A stretch of 64,000 nt of DNA from NCBI GenBank assembly GCA_028751875.1, contig CM054144.1, positions 26,640,280 through 26,704,279 on the forward strand, in the 5' to 3' direction. A program made the position numbers and the translations under genes. Below, one piece after another: positions 22,585-34,525 of this stretch; position 1 is the stretch's first letter, and each line of letters begins with the position of its first letter. Origin of the DNA: Rapana venosa (lineage: Eukaryota; Mollusca; Gastropoda; Neogastropoda; Muricidae). The notes beneath the pieces are model-generated. The model did not search any database and had not been told where the DNA came from. It was given only the letters and a program-made list of their open reading frames with translations.

Positions 22585-23312
22585 TTTACTTTTTTTTTTT
22601 TGGAAGGGGGGAGGGGGGGTGGTAGTGGGGGTTGGGGGGTTACGTTGATTTTCCTTGCGTCAAACCATTACCATACTTTCTTGTTTCCCCCCTGGGGAAG
22701 AGTGAAAGATGTATACTAGAATGTACGAAGCCTTAGAAGTTTGAGGTTCATAATTATAGTACCATGAAGTGTTCAGCATTGTGGAGTGAAGATTCTGTTT
22801 TCCACAGTAACGTGAAGTATATTATAATAAATGGGGGAGTTCCCTGGTCAGAAGAGAGGATGTGCAAATCGTCCTGGATTCTTCAACATGATTGCATCGA
22901 TGATCCGTCTTCGATTGTTTCTTTTGGCCCCAACTCTTTCGGATTTGTTGTTTATCGGGGTTGTTGTTTTTTTGGGGGGGATGTTGTTTGTTTGTTGTTG
23001 GTTTGTTGTTGGGTTTTTGTTTTTGGTTTGTTTTTTGTTGTTGTGGGTTGTTGTTGTGTTGTTGTTTTTTTTGGGGGGGGTTCTTTTGTTTGGGGGGTTT
23101 TTTGGTTTTTGGCTGGGTTTTTTTTGTGGGGGGGGGGGATGGGGGTTGTTTGGGTATTTGTTTTGGTTTTGGGTTGGGGTTTGTTTTTTCTTTTTTTTGG
23201 TTTTTTTTCGGGGGGGGGGGGGGGGGGTTGTTTTTGGGGAAGAGGGTATTTGTTTGGTGTTTTTTTTTGGGGAAAAGGGGGGTTGGGGGTTGGGGGTGGG
23301 GGGAGTTTTAGG
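22585..23312. repeat. T/G-rich low-complexity region
   Basis: T runs, GTT runs and G runs dominate, densest at 22955-23310 with a G run of about 17 at 23211. Long plus-strand frames rich in Gly/Val/Phe/Cys are artefacts of composition. Confidence 0.85.
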
Positions 23313-23389
23313 TTTCAGTTGCCAGGTAAAAATCCTTGCTCACTACACTACACTGTTAAATAAACTACCAAAGGATTTTTAAAGAAATT

Positions 23390-26165
23390 AAGGTAATTAA
23401 AATCTATTATCCCCCGTAGCTGACGACCGTGGGGCCCCCCCAAAGACCCAAAAACAGTTCCCTCCACCCCCTTCCCCGTCCGCCCCCCCCGGGCCCCTGT
23501 GAGCCCGGGCCCTCCCATCCCCGATCCACCCCCCCAGCCCCCCCCTGGCCCGTCCCCCCCCCCCCCCGGACGGGCCCCCTGCAAAAATGCTTTGTTTTCC
23601 CCTGGGCCCCGTGACCCCCACACCCCCCAATTTTCGCTTTTTCACGATCGACGAAGGCTCTCATGGGGTCCAAGGGGCCCGCGGGATTCCGCCATGCACC
23701 TTTCGTGCTTAGGGGTCCCCGTAGGAGACCCAAAGGAGTCTCCAAAGATCCCATCCCCCCCCGCCGCCTCCCCTCCCCAAACCCGCGTCGGGGCCCCATG
23801 ACTCACAGGACAAGAAACAGGGACGACAAGGGGCGCACCTTTTGATCCCGGAGATAAGTGAGATATTCTTATCCCGAGGGTGTTTGTTTTTGACAAAGCT
23901 GTTATTGTTGTGCGCCCCTGCATACTTTTTTGGGGTTGGACCCTGGTCTGATACAATGGCTCCCGGGTATTTAAAGCTTTAAAAACTTTTTTCCAGCTTC
24001 GGTCTTTAAACCCCTGATACGTTAATGCCTTTGGTGTTTTTAGTCACGTTTGGTCTTCTCTGCATGTTTTTCCATGCCGTATTTTTTGGGAGGCCTTACC
24101 AAGTGTTCTGTTAGGGGAAGCTCTTTTTTGATCCTGCTTTTCCTCAATGTATTGCGAAGCGGGGGTTTTGTGTCGTTCGCCCCCAATGCTGACTGATCCT
24201 TCATGTGTTCCAGTGCATCAGCCATGATTCTCTAAGGGGAAGATTTTAAAAAGGGTGGGTGAGAGAGACAGCCCCCCTTAAACTTTTGTTCAAAAACCAT
24301 TCTCAATTTTGTTGTTGTAGTACACGCATGGTGGCCTCGTGACATGTTTGATGATTTGTCAGGTTTGCATTGAGCTGTACAAGTTCAGGGTTTTCCCAAA
24401 CCCGCACCCAACCCCCTGTAAAATCCCCTTCTTAAAATGATAAATAAAGTGGTTTGGGGTCTTGTGATGTTGAAGGTCCCGAAACCTAGTTTCTGAGGTT
24501 GAATTTTGTTCTGTTGTGTTTGCGCCTGTTTAAAACCTGCTTGTTCCTCAGCAATGATGGTTTTGCTTGTGGTTCAGTCTATTCAATTTTATCTGCGATG
24601 CCCTTGTTGGGTGACATATGGGGCGATTGGGGAAATTTGGATTGTTGTGATTTTTTTCTTGGGGGGGTGTGAGCGACTGCGTCCATGGTTTTGGGCCCAT
24701 TTTTCCTTTTCCCCGATCTTTTGCAATTCTTAGTAGGGCGTGATTGGTTCCCCCAGCGGGGACCAATCAGCTGGAAGTTGTCACCCCCTGCTGACTTCCC
24801 TTTTCACGATCTGATGCTGTTTATTTTCGGAGGATAGGGGGACGTCTGTGTCTTTGCTTTCGGGACATTAAAAAACTTTGGACTCCCGCGGGTTTTATAG
24901 TTTAACAGGTCGGAGCAGTATTTTTTCCCTGTTCAGAAAACCTGGTCGTCAGTGAGACACTTCCCTTTTTGTCTTGGATTGTTAAAAATTTTCTCTGTTT
25001 TGGCTTCGTCTTTACCATGAATGCTTTCTTGATTGCTTTTTTATGTTTTCTTCAAAGTCTTGGGATGTTCCCCCATCCATTTCTTTTTCCCCCGTCATGG
25101 ACTTCCTGATTTTTTGTTTATCCTAAAATTTTTTGCTCTTTCTTTGTTTCATTTTTCTTTTTCTTCAACCTCTACCCTTTTCGCATTTTTGTAGGGTTAG
25201 GTGTGACCCCTGGTTTTTTTGACTGGCGGCGTTTGCAAGAAACTCGTTTGCTGTTTCAGTCACGCTGTATTGAAACATTCGTGTGTTCTATGTCTGAGTT
25301 ATACAGTGAGTGCTGCAAAATTTTTACTATCCTTGCTTGAAAAATTTCTAATACCTCTGGGGGTTCGTTTTTCGAGGTCAAATTTGTCCTGAGTTTTCCC
25401 TTGTGGATTTTCTTTTAGACGTAGTCGGGAAAATCATATCAAATCTGATCACTCCCCCGGGTTTCTCCGGAAACTTTTTGTTGGCGATGTTAACGCTAGA
25501 CTGAAAAGTCTTTTCACCATGATGAAATTTTTTGGGTTTTGGTGTTCTCCATTTGGGGTATGCCAGTCCCTTTTCGGATTTTTTGTGTGGGCCCAAATGT
25601 ATTCACTAGCTGGAGGTGGTTGTTATGGCAAACTCCCGGGGTCTCAACCCCTTTTCATTTTATTGGTTATTCAATGTGGCCCACAAAACCCCTCCCGTCT
25701 TCATGCATCTTTCCTACCCTTTGGGGTTCCCTCGCCTTTCACAACGAGGATGTTTTCTTGGGTGTTTGATTTAAAAACCCCTTTTAGTGGGCATAAAATT
25801 CTTCTACGGCTTATTGTGCAGTTGAGTAGGGGGGGCCCGAAGTTAGTTAAAGGGGGGGGCTTCAGGGGGGATGGTATTGTCTGTGGACACGGCTGACAGC
25901 TCATGACGGTGTTACGGTGTCTTTGTGAAAGAGAAAAACCCAAACCCCTGTTCTGTTTACCCGTTTTTCCCCTGTTTAATTTGTGGTCTTTCCCGGGTCG
26001 TTGTTTTTTCCCATGTTTTTCCCCACTTCGCGAGCCAAGGATTGCAATGATATTTGGCATCTATGTGTCATTCTTCCACTTTTCCTGGCTTTGTGTTTTT
26101 CATTCCCTGGGCCCATGATGGTGTTGTGTCTGGCACGAATTTTGCTGCGTTTTACATTTTATAAC
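23390..26165 (-). other. homopolymer-rich stretch, possible decayed retroelement pol
   Basis: Homopolymer runs of 3-9 are strikingly common on both sides of GC balance, unlike the flanks, as expected of a poorly polished assembly segment. On the minus strand, short pieces look coding in changing frames: a VMSCQPCPQTIPS-like piece near 25880-25920, an NIANKKF-like piece near 25470-25500, and an open 61-codon segment at 24040-24225. The first two recall the integrase region of Ty3/Gypsy pol, which would fit the gag and pol pieces at 26826-27860 on the same strand. This is a weak inference because no frame stays open. Confidence 0.35.
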
Positions 26166-26317
26166 TTATAATACCTCGTGTAAAAACTATTATGCTGGCC
26201 GTCTTCGTGCTTCCCTCACTGATTCAGCAAAAGCTAGCACAAATGGAAGGATCTTTAACACGTATTTGTTCTCTCTGCATGTGTATGCACAGAAAGGATT
26301 CAAAGGCATAAGCAGAT

Positions 26318-26570
26318 CTTCACTGAAGTTTCATATACTCCCTCCTACCTCTGTGACTGTCTTCACCTATACACTCCTTCTCGTTCCCTCCGCTCTGCTG
26401 CAGATACCTTGTGCTTACGAATACCGAGATTCAACCAATCCACTGTTGGCCGTCGCTCTTTGTCTGTTTCTGGTCCAGTGATCTGGAATGACCTCCCTCT
26501 CTATCTTCCCCAAAAGCCTACTTGTAACACTTTTAAATCCAGCCTCAAGACATATTTATTCCGAATCTGA
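26318..26570 (+). pseudogene. LINE reverse transcriptase ORF, C-terminal end
   Basis: The frame from about 26343 to TGA 26568-26570 encodes YTPSRSLRSA, then PRFNQSTVGRRSLS and SGPVIWNDLPLYLP, then TFKSSLKTYLF. This is the characteristic C-terminal end of L2/CR1-group LINE polyproteins (RSLRS...GxRSFS..xPxxWNxLP...FKxxLKTxLF). The rest of the reverse transcriptase is absent, so the element is 5' truncated, as is usual for LINE insertions. Confidence 0.85.
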
Positions 26571-26822
26571 TTTTCCCCCTCTTGTTTCATCTCAAATCTA
26601 TCCCTGCCTAAAACAGCCAAAATCCCATCACCCTGCCAAAGTGTTTAATCTGTGTGTGTGTGTGTGTGTGTGTGTATGAGCGCGCGCGCGCGTGTATGTA
26701 CATTTGAATGTTAACTGTTAATTGTTATTGGTTTGTATGGGTGTGTTGAATGCAAGTGCTTTGATTGCTTTTTGCAAGATACAGCGCTATATAAATTCCA
26801 TTTATAATTATTATTATTATGA
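26571..26822 (+). mobile_element. LINE 3' UTR and (ATT)n tail
   Basis: The 3' UTR contains a (GT)n block (26648-26676). The tail has gtgctttgattgctttttgc, agcgctatataaattccatt and (ATT)n. This tail matches the 3' end of SINE-B copy 2. Confidence 0.82.
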
Positions 26823-26825
26823 TAT

Positions 26826-27133
26826 ACGCAAAGACCCATTCTTCTTTGTAGAGTAACCCAAACTTGAGCACCAGTCAGTATGCTCTGTGACTTTCCTTTA
26901 TAATTCCTTGATTCTCCGTCTTCTCCAGCTCTGTTTTCAGCTTTTCTCCGAGATGTATGGAGTTTTTTTCGGGGTGCATCAATGAAAGGCTCAGCATCTG
27001 GCTTACTTCGCAGTTGTGCTGGGGGGTTTAAATTACCAATCCTATCAAATTGTGCTGGATAGCTCTCCTTCAGGCCTTGAATAGTGGTAATGTCTTCTGT
27101 CTTGATCTCACTGTGCACAGTGGATTGTGACAA
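26826..27133 (-). pseudogene. Ty3/Gypsy pol fragment (start of reverse transcriptase region)
   Basis: The minus frame starting near 27133 contains LKESYPAQFDRIGN and DAEPFIDAPRKK. This matches the conserved block just before and at the start of the Gypsy reverse transcriptase, where the pattern is YP..FDRIG followed by D..P.I.APR. It then loses the frame and is cut by the LINE tail at 26822. It follows the gag piece at 27240-27860 in the correct order for one element. It is a fragment with no catalytic core visible. Confidence 0.72.
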
Positions 27134-27239
27134 ATTTGTCCATTATAGGCTGTCAACCGTGTTTTTAGGTGGACTTAGCATTGTCGAAGGCGTCATTCGA
27201 TACATCGAATAGTTGAAATCTGGATGATATGGTTCCTGT

Positions 27240-27860
27240 GATATGTCACCATCTTCCCGCTGATTCCATTTCATGCACTTTTGTTGTTTTTAGTTCTGTT
27301 GTTTCTTTTCCGAGACGCGCAGGTCTGCTTCTGTCTGCCTGATCAGTTCTCTTGCGCTGACGATACATCCGTTGCCAGTGTCCTTTCTTCCTACAATAAT
27401 TGCGAGTGTCATCAAAATTATGCTGGGCATTTTCGAGGGGCATGGCTGGTCCCACAGTACCCACAGTCACGTTTGATCAGGTCAACATTACTTTTCTCTT
27501 CCATGCGCATTTTTCTCGGGTTCACTTGATGGGTCTGCCGTCGTCTGCTTCATAGTGCTTCCCTTCACTAATTGCTTCGGATAACTCGTATTCCTTTGGT
27601 CTGCCCAGTAAGTCTCGCTCAAATTGCTTAATTGGAGTAAACGCTATCATTCAATATTTCTAACATCTTTTCTCCGAACTCTTCTGTACTGAATTCACAT
27701 TTATGTGCTATTGTAAGGGCACGAAGGACAAAATCAGCAATGGATTCTTCGCTGTGCTGGCGGCAGTCCTTGAGTTGAAGATGATGAACACAAAAATTGA
27801 TGCTCGTTTTCAGCTGAACAATCCCGAATTCTGTTTCAGAGAGACCGGACAACTGTGTGT
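27240..27860 (-). pseudogene. Ty3/Gypsy gag remnant with zinc knuckles
   Basis: The upstream part (27628-27852, minus) contains ESIADFVLRALTIAHKCEFS, matching the Gypsy gag capsid pattern (E.S...F...L...A..C.F). Downstream, near 27430-27470, one frame reads CGYCGTSHAPRKCPA, a C-x2-C-x4-H-x4/5-C knuckle, and a shifted frame near 27385 reads NYCRKKGHW, the start of a second knuckle whose last Cys is replaced by Tyr. Frameshifts and stops show that it is inactive. No flanking LTRs were identified. Confidence 0.72.
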
Positions 27861-27994
27861 ATAAACTGAGAGTAGATCTAAGGTAAATAGGCTTTAAATG
27901 TGTGTGTGCATGTTTCTGTGTATGTCTGTGTTCGTCTTTAATACTGCAGTCACTCCCATGACAATGGTTTACTTTTGTTTAATTCTTTTTGTGT

Positions 27995-28792
27995 TTTTTC
28001 TCTTTAGTGCACAATCAATATATATGACCTGCTGTTTCCATACAGCTCAATCTCATCTCACTACCCGAGCCATGACCAGGTTCGACCTCTTAGTCACAAG
28101 TTTACAGGGAGCTTATCAATGTTAGGCTGCAGTAAGGCCACCCACTGGCTCACTTCGATGGTGTTCAATGGTGTCTGTTCTGATACAACATACACAGGAC
28201 ACCACTTACTAAGCCCTTTACTGATAACAAACAATATTCATATGGATGCTGAGCCAGACTAAAAGAGATGACCACCTGCAGTGATGACCATCACACTGTC
28301 TCTTGGATCATCCTCCTCTATGAATCCTCACACCAGGAAGGCTGTCATGAAACCACAGGTACAGAAACCAAAACAAAAGAGATCCCCCATGAGAAGCACA
28401 AGAGCAATTAAATCAGTTTTCTTTTATTGGTGGTTATGAGGACAAAATGCCATGGAGGCACACAAGACAACTTGACAGGGCTGTACTCTACTTGTAAGAT
28501 ATCCTGGTATTAACTAGGCCCAAAAGATAGACATTTGCATTGATGGATGGTATGAGACAACTTGACAGGGCTGTACTCTACACTATCCTCTGTCAACTAG
28601 GCCCCAGAGATAGATACTCGCAGTGTTGGTCAAATACTTTGAGCATCACTCTCAAAATCGCATGTCATCTGTAAAATGAATAATGCTTGAGTACATTGTT
28701 CACATCTTCCCACTCAGCACAGATAGGGAGCTGGCCATAGACAGAAAAATCTGGATTTTTAAGGGATTCAAACCTGTACCTTTCCAGCCAAG
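27995..28792 (-). mobile_element. element C copy 3
   Basis: Read on the minus strand, it repeats the order of element C: a B-box-like ggtttgaatccc, then ttgaccaacactgcgagtat, tagagtacagccctgtcaag, ttagtaagtggtgtcctgtg, cattgataagctccctg and gtgagatgagattgagctg. The A-box half of the head is not clear. A stretch of about 100 bp around tagagtacagccctgtcaag is tandemly duplicated (28458-28494 and 28556-28590 on the plus strand). Confidence 0.7.
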
Positions 28793-28794
28793 AA

Positions 28795-29103
28795 TGAATA
28801 CATAGAGCAGCTCATTCCATTGTACAGACTGCATGCTTATGCTAGGTATTTCCTGTTTCTGTAACCCACCTAATGCCAACACGAGTTACTGGATCTTTAA
28901 CACGCATATTTGATCTTCTGCATGTGTACATACATTAATGGCAATAAGGCACTAGCAGGTCTGCTCCTTAAGTTTACCTGGGAGATCATACAAATCTCCA
29001 CCCTTAATTCACCAGACGCCACTGCTGAGATTTGAATCCTCGACTTCTGGATTCACGGGACTGAAGTTGAGCAGTCTTAACCACTCAGCTATGGCATCCG
29101 TCA
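28795..29103 (-). mobile_element. SINE-D copy
   Basis: The minus-strand head reads gatgccatagctgagtggtt with B box gaggattcaaatctcagc. The body contains agatcaaatatgcg and gatccagtaactcgtg. Its 3' end runs directly into element C copy 3, in the same orientation. Confidence 0.8.
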
Positions 29104-29104
29104 G

Positions 29105-31010
29105 CTAAGAATCAACATCCAGACTACTGTGCGGCAGTTGCTGGCGAGTGTAGAAATCTATGCAAGTTCTATAAATCACATATTTACTCATTCACCTTAA
29201 ATCTTCAATGGTCATTTTGCTGCTTCTTTAAATTTCTGTTGACAGAAATGATTTTAAGATTTAGCATATACACATCCATCCACATTCAGTGTCACCTTGA
29301 CAAACTGGAACCCGAAGAGACAGACAGGTGGACAGAGACAAAGAAAAAGAGAGAAGCAGACAGTAGAAGAAAATATGGACAGAGAAAGCAACACATGCTC
29401 TTTCTCACTTGCTCCTTCACAACACTCAGCAAACAGGCTTGATTTTCACTACTTTATCCATAATGCTAACAAAATGGTGGGACAAAAAAGAACAAGAAAT
29501 GCAACCAAATGGTCAATGACTAACAGATCTCCCCCACAGACGGAACGTGAAGCCCAAGGCCAGTTGTTTATAAGACACATAAAAAAATACAAACACAATC
29601 TTAGCCAATCCACACCATGAAAGACCAGCTTCAGCCAATTCTATTACAAACCCGCCCCAGTTTTATAGGATGATAAAATCATGGGTAAAACTGTCAGGTT
29701 ATGAAAAAATAGAGGTGGTAGGATGACCAAACTGCTGTTCCTGTTTCAAAGTCCCTTCCTCTCCACTTCACTGTAAACTAGAAAACAGCAATGAGAAAGC
29801 TCTGTGATTGTAAAATCATGAACTCCTCCCTCCCATATACATGACTGCATTTAGTCCCTGTATCCTGTAGTCAAAATAACATTTTAAAAAATAAATTCCT
29901 CTCCCATCTGCCTCTCCCTTCCTTTCCCAAATCCAATTTTTATACAGAGCAGCAGCAGCTAGCCACTTTGATACCAAAGCCAGATGGTTCATTTTCTGAT
30001 AGTGCCAGTTTTGTCATCTTCCTCAGAAACCATCATCTCTAACATTCACATTCTTCCATCACCCTACCATCATCTCTAAAATTCACATTCTTCCATCACC
30101 CTAGCTAGCGCAGATGTATGTTTTGATCAATCCTGGCACCAAATAGCGGTACTCTGCTGCTACTGCTGCTTCTTCCTAATCTTATAAACTTTGACAGATC
30201 ACACAAAACTCAACGTAACCTCCATGTTTTTCTCTAATGCTCCAGACATTTCATTTAACATAGAGTCCACCAAGAATTCGATTTTTCTATCATTCTATAA
30301 CCACTTCCCAGAGCTAATCACACATTTCCATTCTCTGGGCTGCTGCTGGGAAAAGGTCACCTTGTTAATACATTGGTGGTCTTCTCAGGCATACACATTT
30401 TACTTTAACTTATAAGTGGAAACCAGCCATGCCACCCTAGTCATCCCTAAATCTGCCAAGAGATCTGTAACTGATTCTTTCCCCCACTTTTCTACTGTCA
30501 AAAAAGTATGGCAATCTTTTCAACACTTTCTCTTTACAGGTAGAAAGGGCATCACTTGACAAGCACTCTTCTCTCACTCTCATCATGCCAATTCATCAGC
30601 ACATACAGAGACATTAACATGTTCTTTCATTTCCCTTCTTGTACACCAGTATCATACACAAAGAGTGATAATGACACACAGAGAAAGAATTCAAGATCAC
30701 TGTTTTGATAATTTGCCCCAAATAAAGAGACATACAAACACAGTTTTAAGCAAATCTATCGCCAAATACTGAAAAGTTAACCTAGCTTTATCAGTAAAAT
30801 AGCAGTGATAAGAAAAACACTGAAGACAAGACGTCTGATTCTGATGTCTAAGGCAAAGACAATTCCTGTTTCTATGTTATGCATTATTTATGAACGGATT
30901 TTACAAGAGGGCATTTACCTGCCTCAAACATAGTAAAGGTGAGACTACACTCTTCAAGCATTTAAATATTGTGATCTTTTATTTTTCGTGTTAAAACAAA
31001 TGCCCCCCAC
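29105..31010. other. AT-rich, element-poor sequence; no gene seen
   Basis: No SINE, LINE or long microsatellite was found and no exon was recognised. It lies downstream of the minus-strand gene at 34526-38474 and may be intergenic or a further part of its 3' UTR. Confidence 0.4.
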
Positions 31011-34000
31011 CCTTTTTTTTTTTCTCCTTTGGTTGCACTTTTATTATTTTTCTCTTTTTTTCAGAATGAATACATCATGTTACAGCAGAATTAGTTCAAA
31101 ATGAAATACAATAAGTTAAACAGAAATATAAACCGTAAATACTTAAAAGAGTTACTTCCTTTTTCATTTAAAAAACCCAAAAAAAACACCGTTCCCTTTC
31201 TATCACAAGAGTAAAAATCTGCCCCAACTTCTCTACCCAGATACTTTGTTCCTCCCACTTCAATGATCAACTCAACAAAATGTCTTTCAGGACCTTCAAA
31301 ATATCATTCAAATTCATTTATATTGAAATGAAGAAGAAATAAAATCAGCACAGAATACTTCACCACAAAAAAAAAACCCACAAAAGCAATACTTTCATAT
31401 AAGGACAAGTTCAACACAACTAAAAGAACAGAAAGGGGGGAAACCAGGAAAGACTAGCTTAACCAAGAGCACACAAAGAGTAAACTGAAAATAAAAGATT
31501 ATGTACACAGTCTGATAAAGTCCGTCTTCCTAGTGATCCTTTCTGTACTCTGTTGCCTGTTGTTATTTTTCCCCAATCATTCTGCTCTTTCCCTTGTGCG
31601 ACACCTCTGCGACATCCGTAACACAATGACAGACTCTCTGGATGGTACTCTTTACATGGCACAGCAAACTCCAGTCCTTTGTTGTAAATCACACTAATAA
31701 ATACAAGGTCAAGTCAATAAACACATCAACTTCCACATTCCTTAAATGAATGCAAATTTATACAAAAGCCAACTGACGATGATTATCAAAAGACGTCTTT
31801 CACAATCCACAGCTCAATGTTGCTAAAATGTCTGACTTCCAATGCTTCTCCAAATCTCATTTTCACAAAAAATTCATTTCACATAAAAACCATTCGTGCA
31901 CAAAGAGTCAATATGCCCCTATGAAGACATATAACAAGCACACACACACTCTAAACACACAATCAAATGTGATACACAGCTTAGCGCAAATCAACAGTGA
32001 ATGAATTTAAGCTAGGGTGACCAGTTTATAACTGAAATAGTTTAGTAATGCAGTAAAACACCTCTTACCTCAACGAAAAAGCACAAGATGAACTCTAGGT
32101 TTGTTACAGGAATGAAATTCCTGTCAGCAATATTATCACACTGTCATAACTTCTATCGGTGCACATACCAAACTGAATGGCCAAACCCCCACCCAATGTT
32201 CTCAAAAACAAAATCTATCTCCAAACTTTTATTCCTTGAAATAAAAATAAATCTATGGTAACAAAAGTGCCAAGCAAGGGAGAATTTCAGGGGGGTTTGT
32301 TGTTGTTTTTCCAGATAAGAGCATAGTCTGTTTAAAAAAAACAGGATCATGCCGACATCCCAGAAAGATAATATTTAACTTACCTATGCTACACCATAAC
32401 CCTCTTGATACTTTTCCTATATATTCCATTATTATTATTACTATCTTTAACAAAACATCTGTTATTGCCAACATTGCTAAACGATGCTCTCAAAGCACCA
32501 AAGATAATCTAAAAGAATGGTCTACACTCCTGTCATCTGCTAAGCTTCAGGTAACTCACTTCATCATCAGACAGATATGCTCATCTACACTGATGCTATG
32601 CCAGTCACAAACGGCCCTTTTATTCCCTCATCTTCACAATCAAACACCATTTCATACACAAGAATATGTGAATAATGCTTCTATGTTCTGGTCTGAATTA
32701 ACAGTGCTGACTGTCTTTCTTTTTTTTCTTTTCTCTAAAGGTATAAGGTGGAAAGAACAGAAAGCATACTGAGAAACAGAACCAAGTGGGGTGGGGGGGA
32801 GGAAGAAAGGGATATGGAAGATAAAGAGCAAAAACCAAACCAAAAACCAAACAAAAGGGGGGGCAGGGGAGGGAGCGGAATGAACTTTAAATCAGCAGGA
32901 GGTATGGAGCAAGATCATGGAGGGGAAGGGGGTGAGGGAAGATAGCCAAGGAAAATAGCGGTAGGGTGGGAAAGACTGCTGGCCAGAACACTATGCACGG
33001 AAATCTGACCACACCACCACAACTGTACATACATGATTGTATGACACAACATCTTCCCATGTGTTTTGAAAATATAAGTAGCTCTGCTCTTGAATTCACA
33101 GTGAGATTCAACGTCCAATGAAAAACAACATACAAAAATGAATAACAATATCAAGAAATCAAAACAAGCCCATGTGAATGGGTGAAAACGGAACCAAAGG
33201 AGTGAACGAATGTTTGAAAGCAACCACTATACGCTAAGAAGACACGTGTTTGAACCACCACTCAACAAACTGAAAACAAATGATAAATAAAGAGAAACTA
33301 GTCGATATGCAAACCACCCATGTGGCATCCCAACAAGCAGTGAAGCCAGCAGGGTCATGGACACCCCTCTCCACACAGCATCTTCCCTTCCTTCCACTTC
33401 ATTTGAATGGTGTACGCAGGAGACTGCTACAACTCAACACGGTAACACCAATCTGTTGTTGTTTCTTTTTTGAAAGCAATGATGTTGTGAACAGAAATGT
33501 ATTGCTTTTAATATCAGTCTGTCATGCTGAACCGATTCTTGAGAGGATAGTGGCTGCTGGCTTTAAAATTATGGTGAACTAAGTCTGAGTCTACAAAAAT
33601 GAAAAATTTCTATTAATATGAAAGTCCGCAAATCCACAGAGAACAGAAACAAAAACCGTAACCTCTCTGACAAATGCCAATAGTGATCTGCCATTGGGTT
33701 AAAGGTTTCATGAATTAATGACAAAAGTGTAAAAGAGATATCTGTTTACTTCACAAAGCAAAAACTCTTTTTGACATGGAGCAAGTTCTTCCTACAAATC
33801 TTTAATCTCATTTTAAAATAGTGCCAGCTCTCAAATTACCAATTGATTAAAAAAAAAAAACTGGCACCTTTCAAAATGAAATGTGAAAGCTGTCAATATA
33901 AGGAGTTTTCATTACACCTCTTCTCCCTATCTGGCTGTAACTCTTACTATGTCAAAATGATGCACAGGAGTTAGATATGGCACTGTATGTGACGTTATAG

Positions 34001-34525
34001 GTTTGTAACAACTCCTTGTTTGGCTTACATACTTCACCATCCTAACCTCTTATGCATAAATTTGACATGATAAAACTAATACATGCTCAACTCTGATTCC
34101 ATGATACTTTTGATGAGTAAAATAATTTTAAACTGAAAGAATGCACAAGGGCAGGTCTGTGAAGTTAAAAAGCAAAACTTTAATCAATGCTTACCTGAAA
34201 TGACATGAAGAAGATGCCTAGAACATTCTGAAGATCCAGTCTGAAAATTGTGCATAATTTCCCCCAGCTAGCATGAAAAAGTCTGGGGTTTTTGGTTGTG
34301 TTGGTCCATCTATCCTTCCCAAGACATCCACCTCCGAACTACCATCATCATTAATACTTCATCAAAGATCACTACACGTATGTATTTACAAACTGCAAGA
34401 TGTCTGACTATATTCACCAACACCAAAATAGACAACACTAAACATAATGAACACAACACATACACGACCACACACCATTACTAGAATAGTACTCCCGACT
34501 TTTTTTTTTGTTGTTGTTTTGTTTT
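31011..34525 (-). other. possible long 3' UTR of the minus-strand Met/Gln-rich gene
   Basis: It directly follows the stop codon of the gene's last exon. It is AT-rich, almost free of mobile elements and contains no splice-bounded coding segment. A minus-strand AATAAA (TTTATT at about 31039-31044) with an A-run 25 bp downstream is a candidate end. Other AATAAA sites exist (for example near 30978), so the end is not decided. Confidence 0.35.

Noticed and set aside
22764..23382. Frames of 116-199 codons rich in Gly/Phe/Val/Cys
   Set aside because: Composition of T/G homopolymers; no domain.
23407..23956. Gly/Pro/Arg-rich frames on both strands
   Set aside because: Homopolymer-rich, probably poorly assembled sequence.
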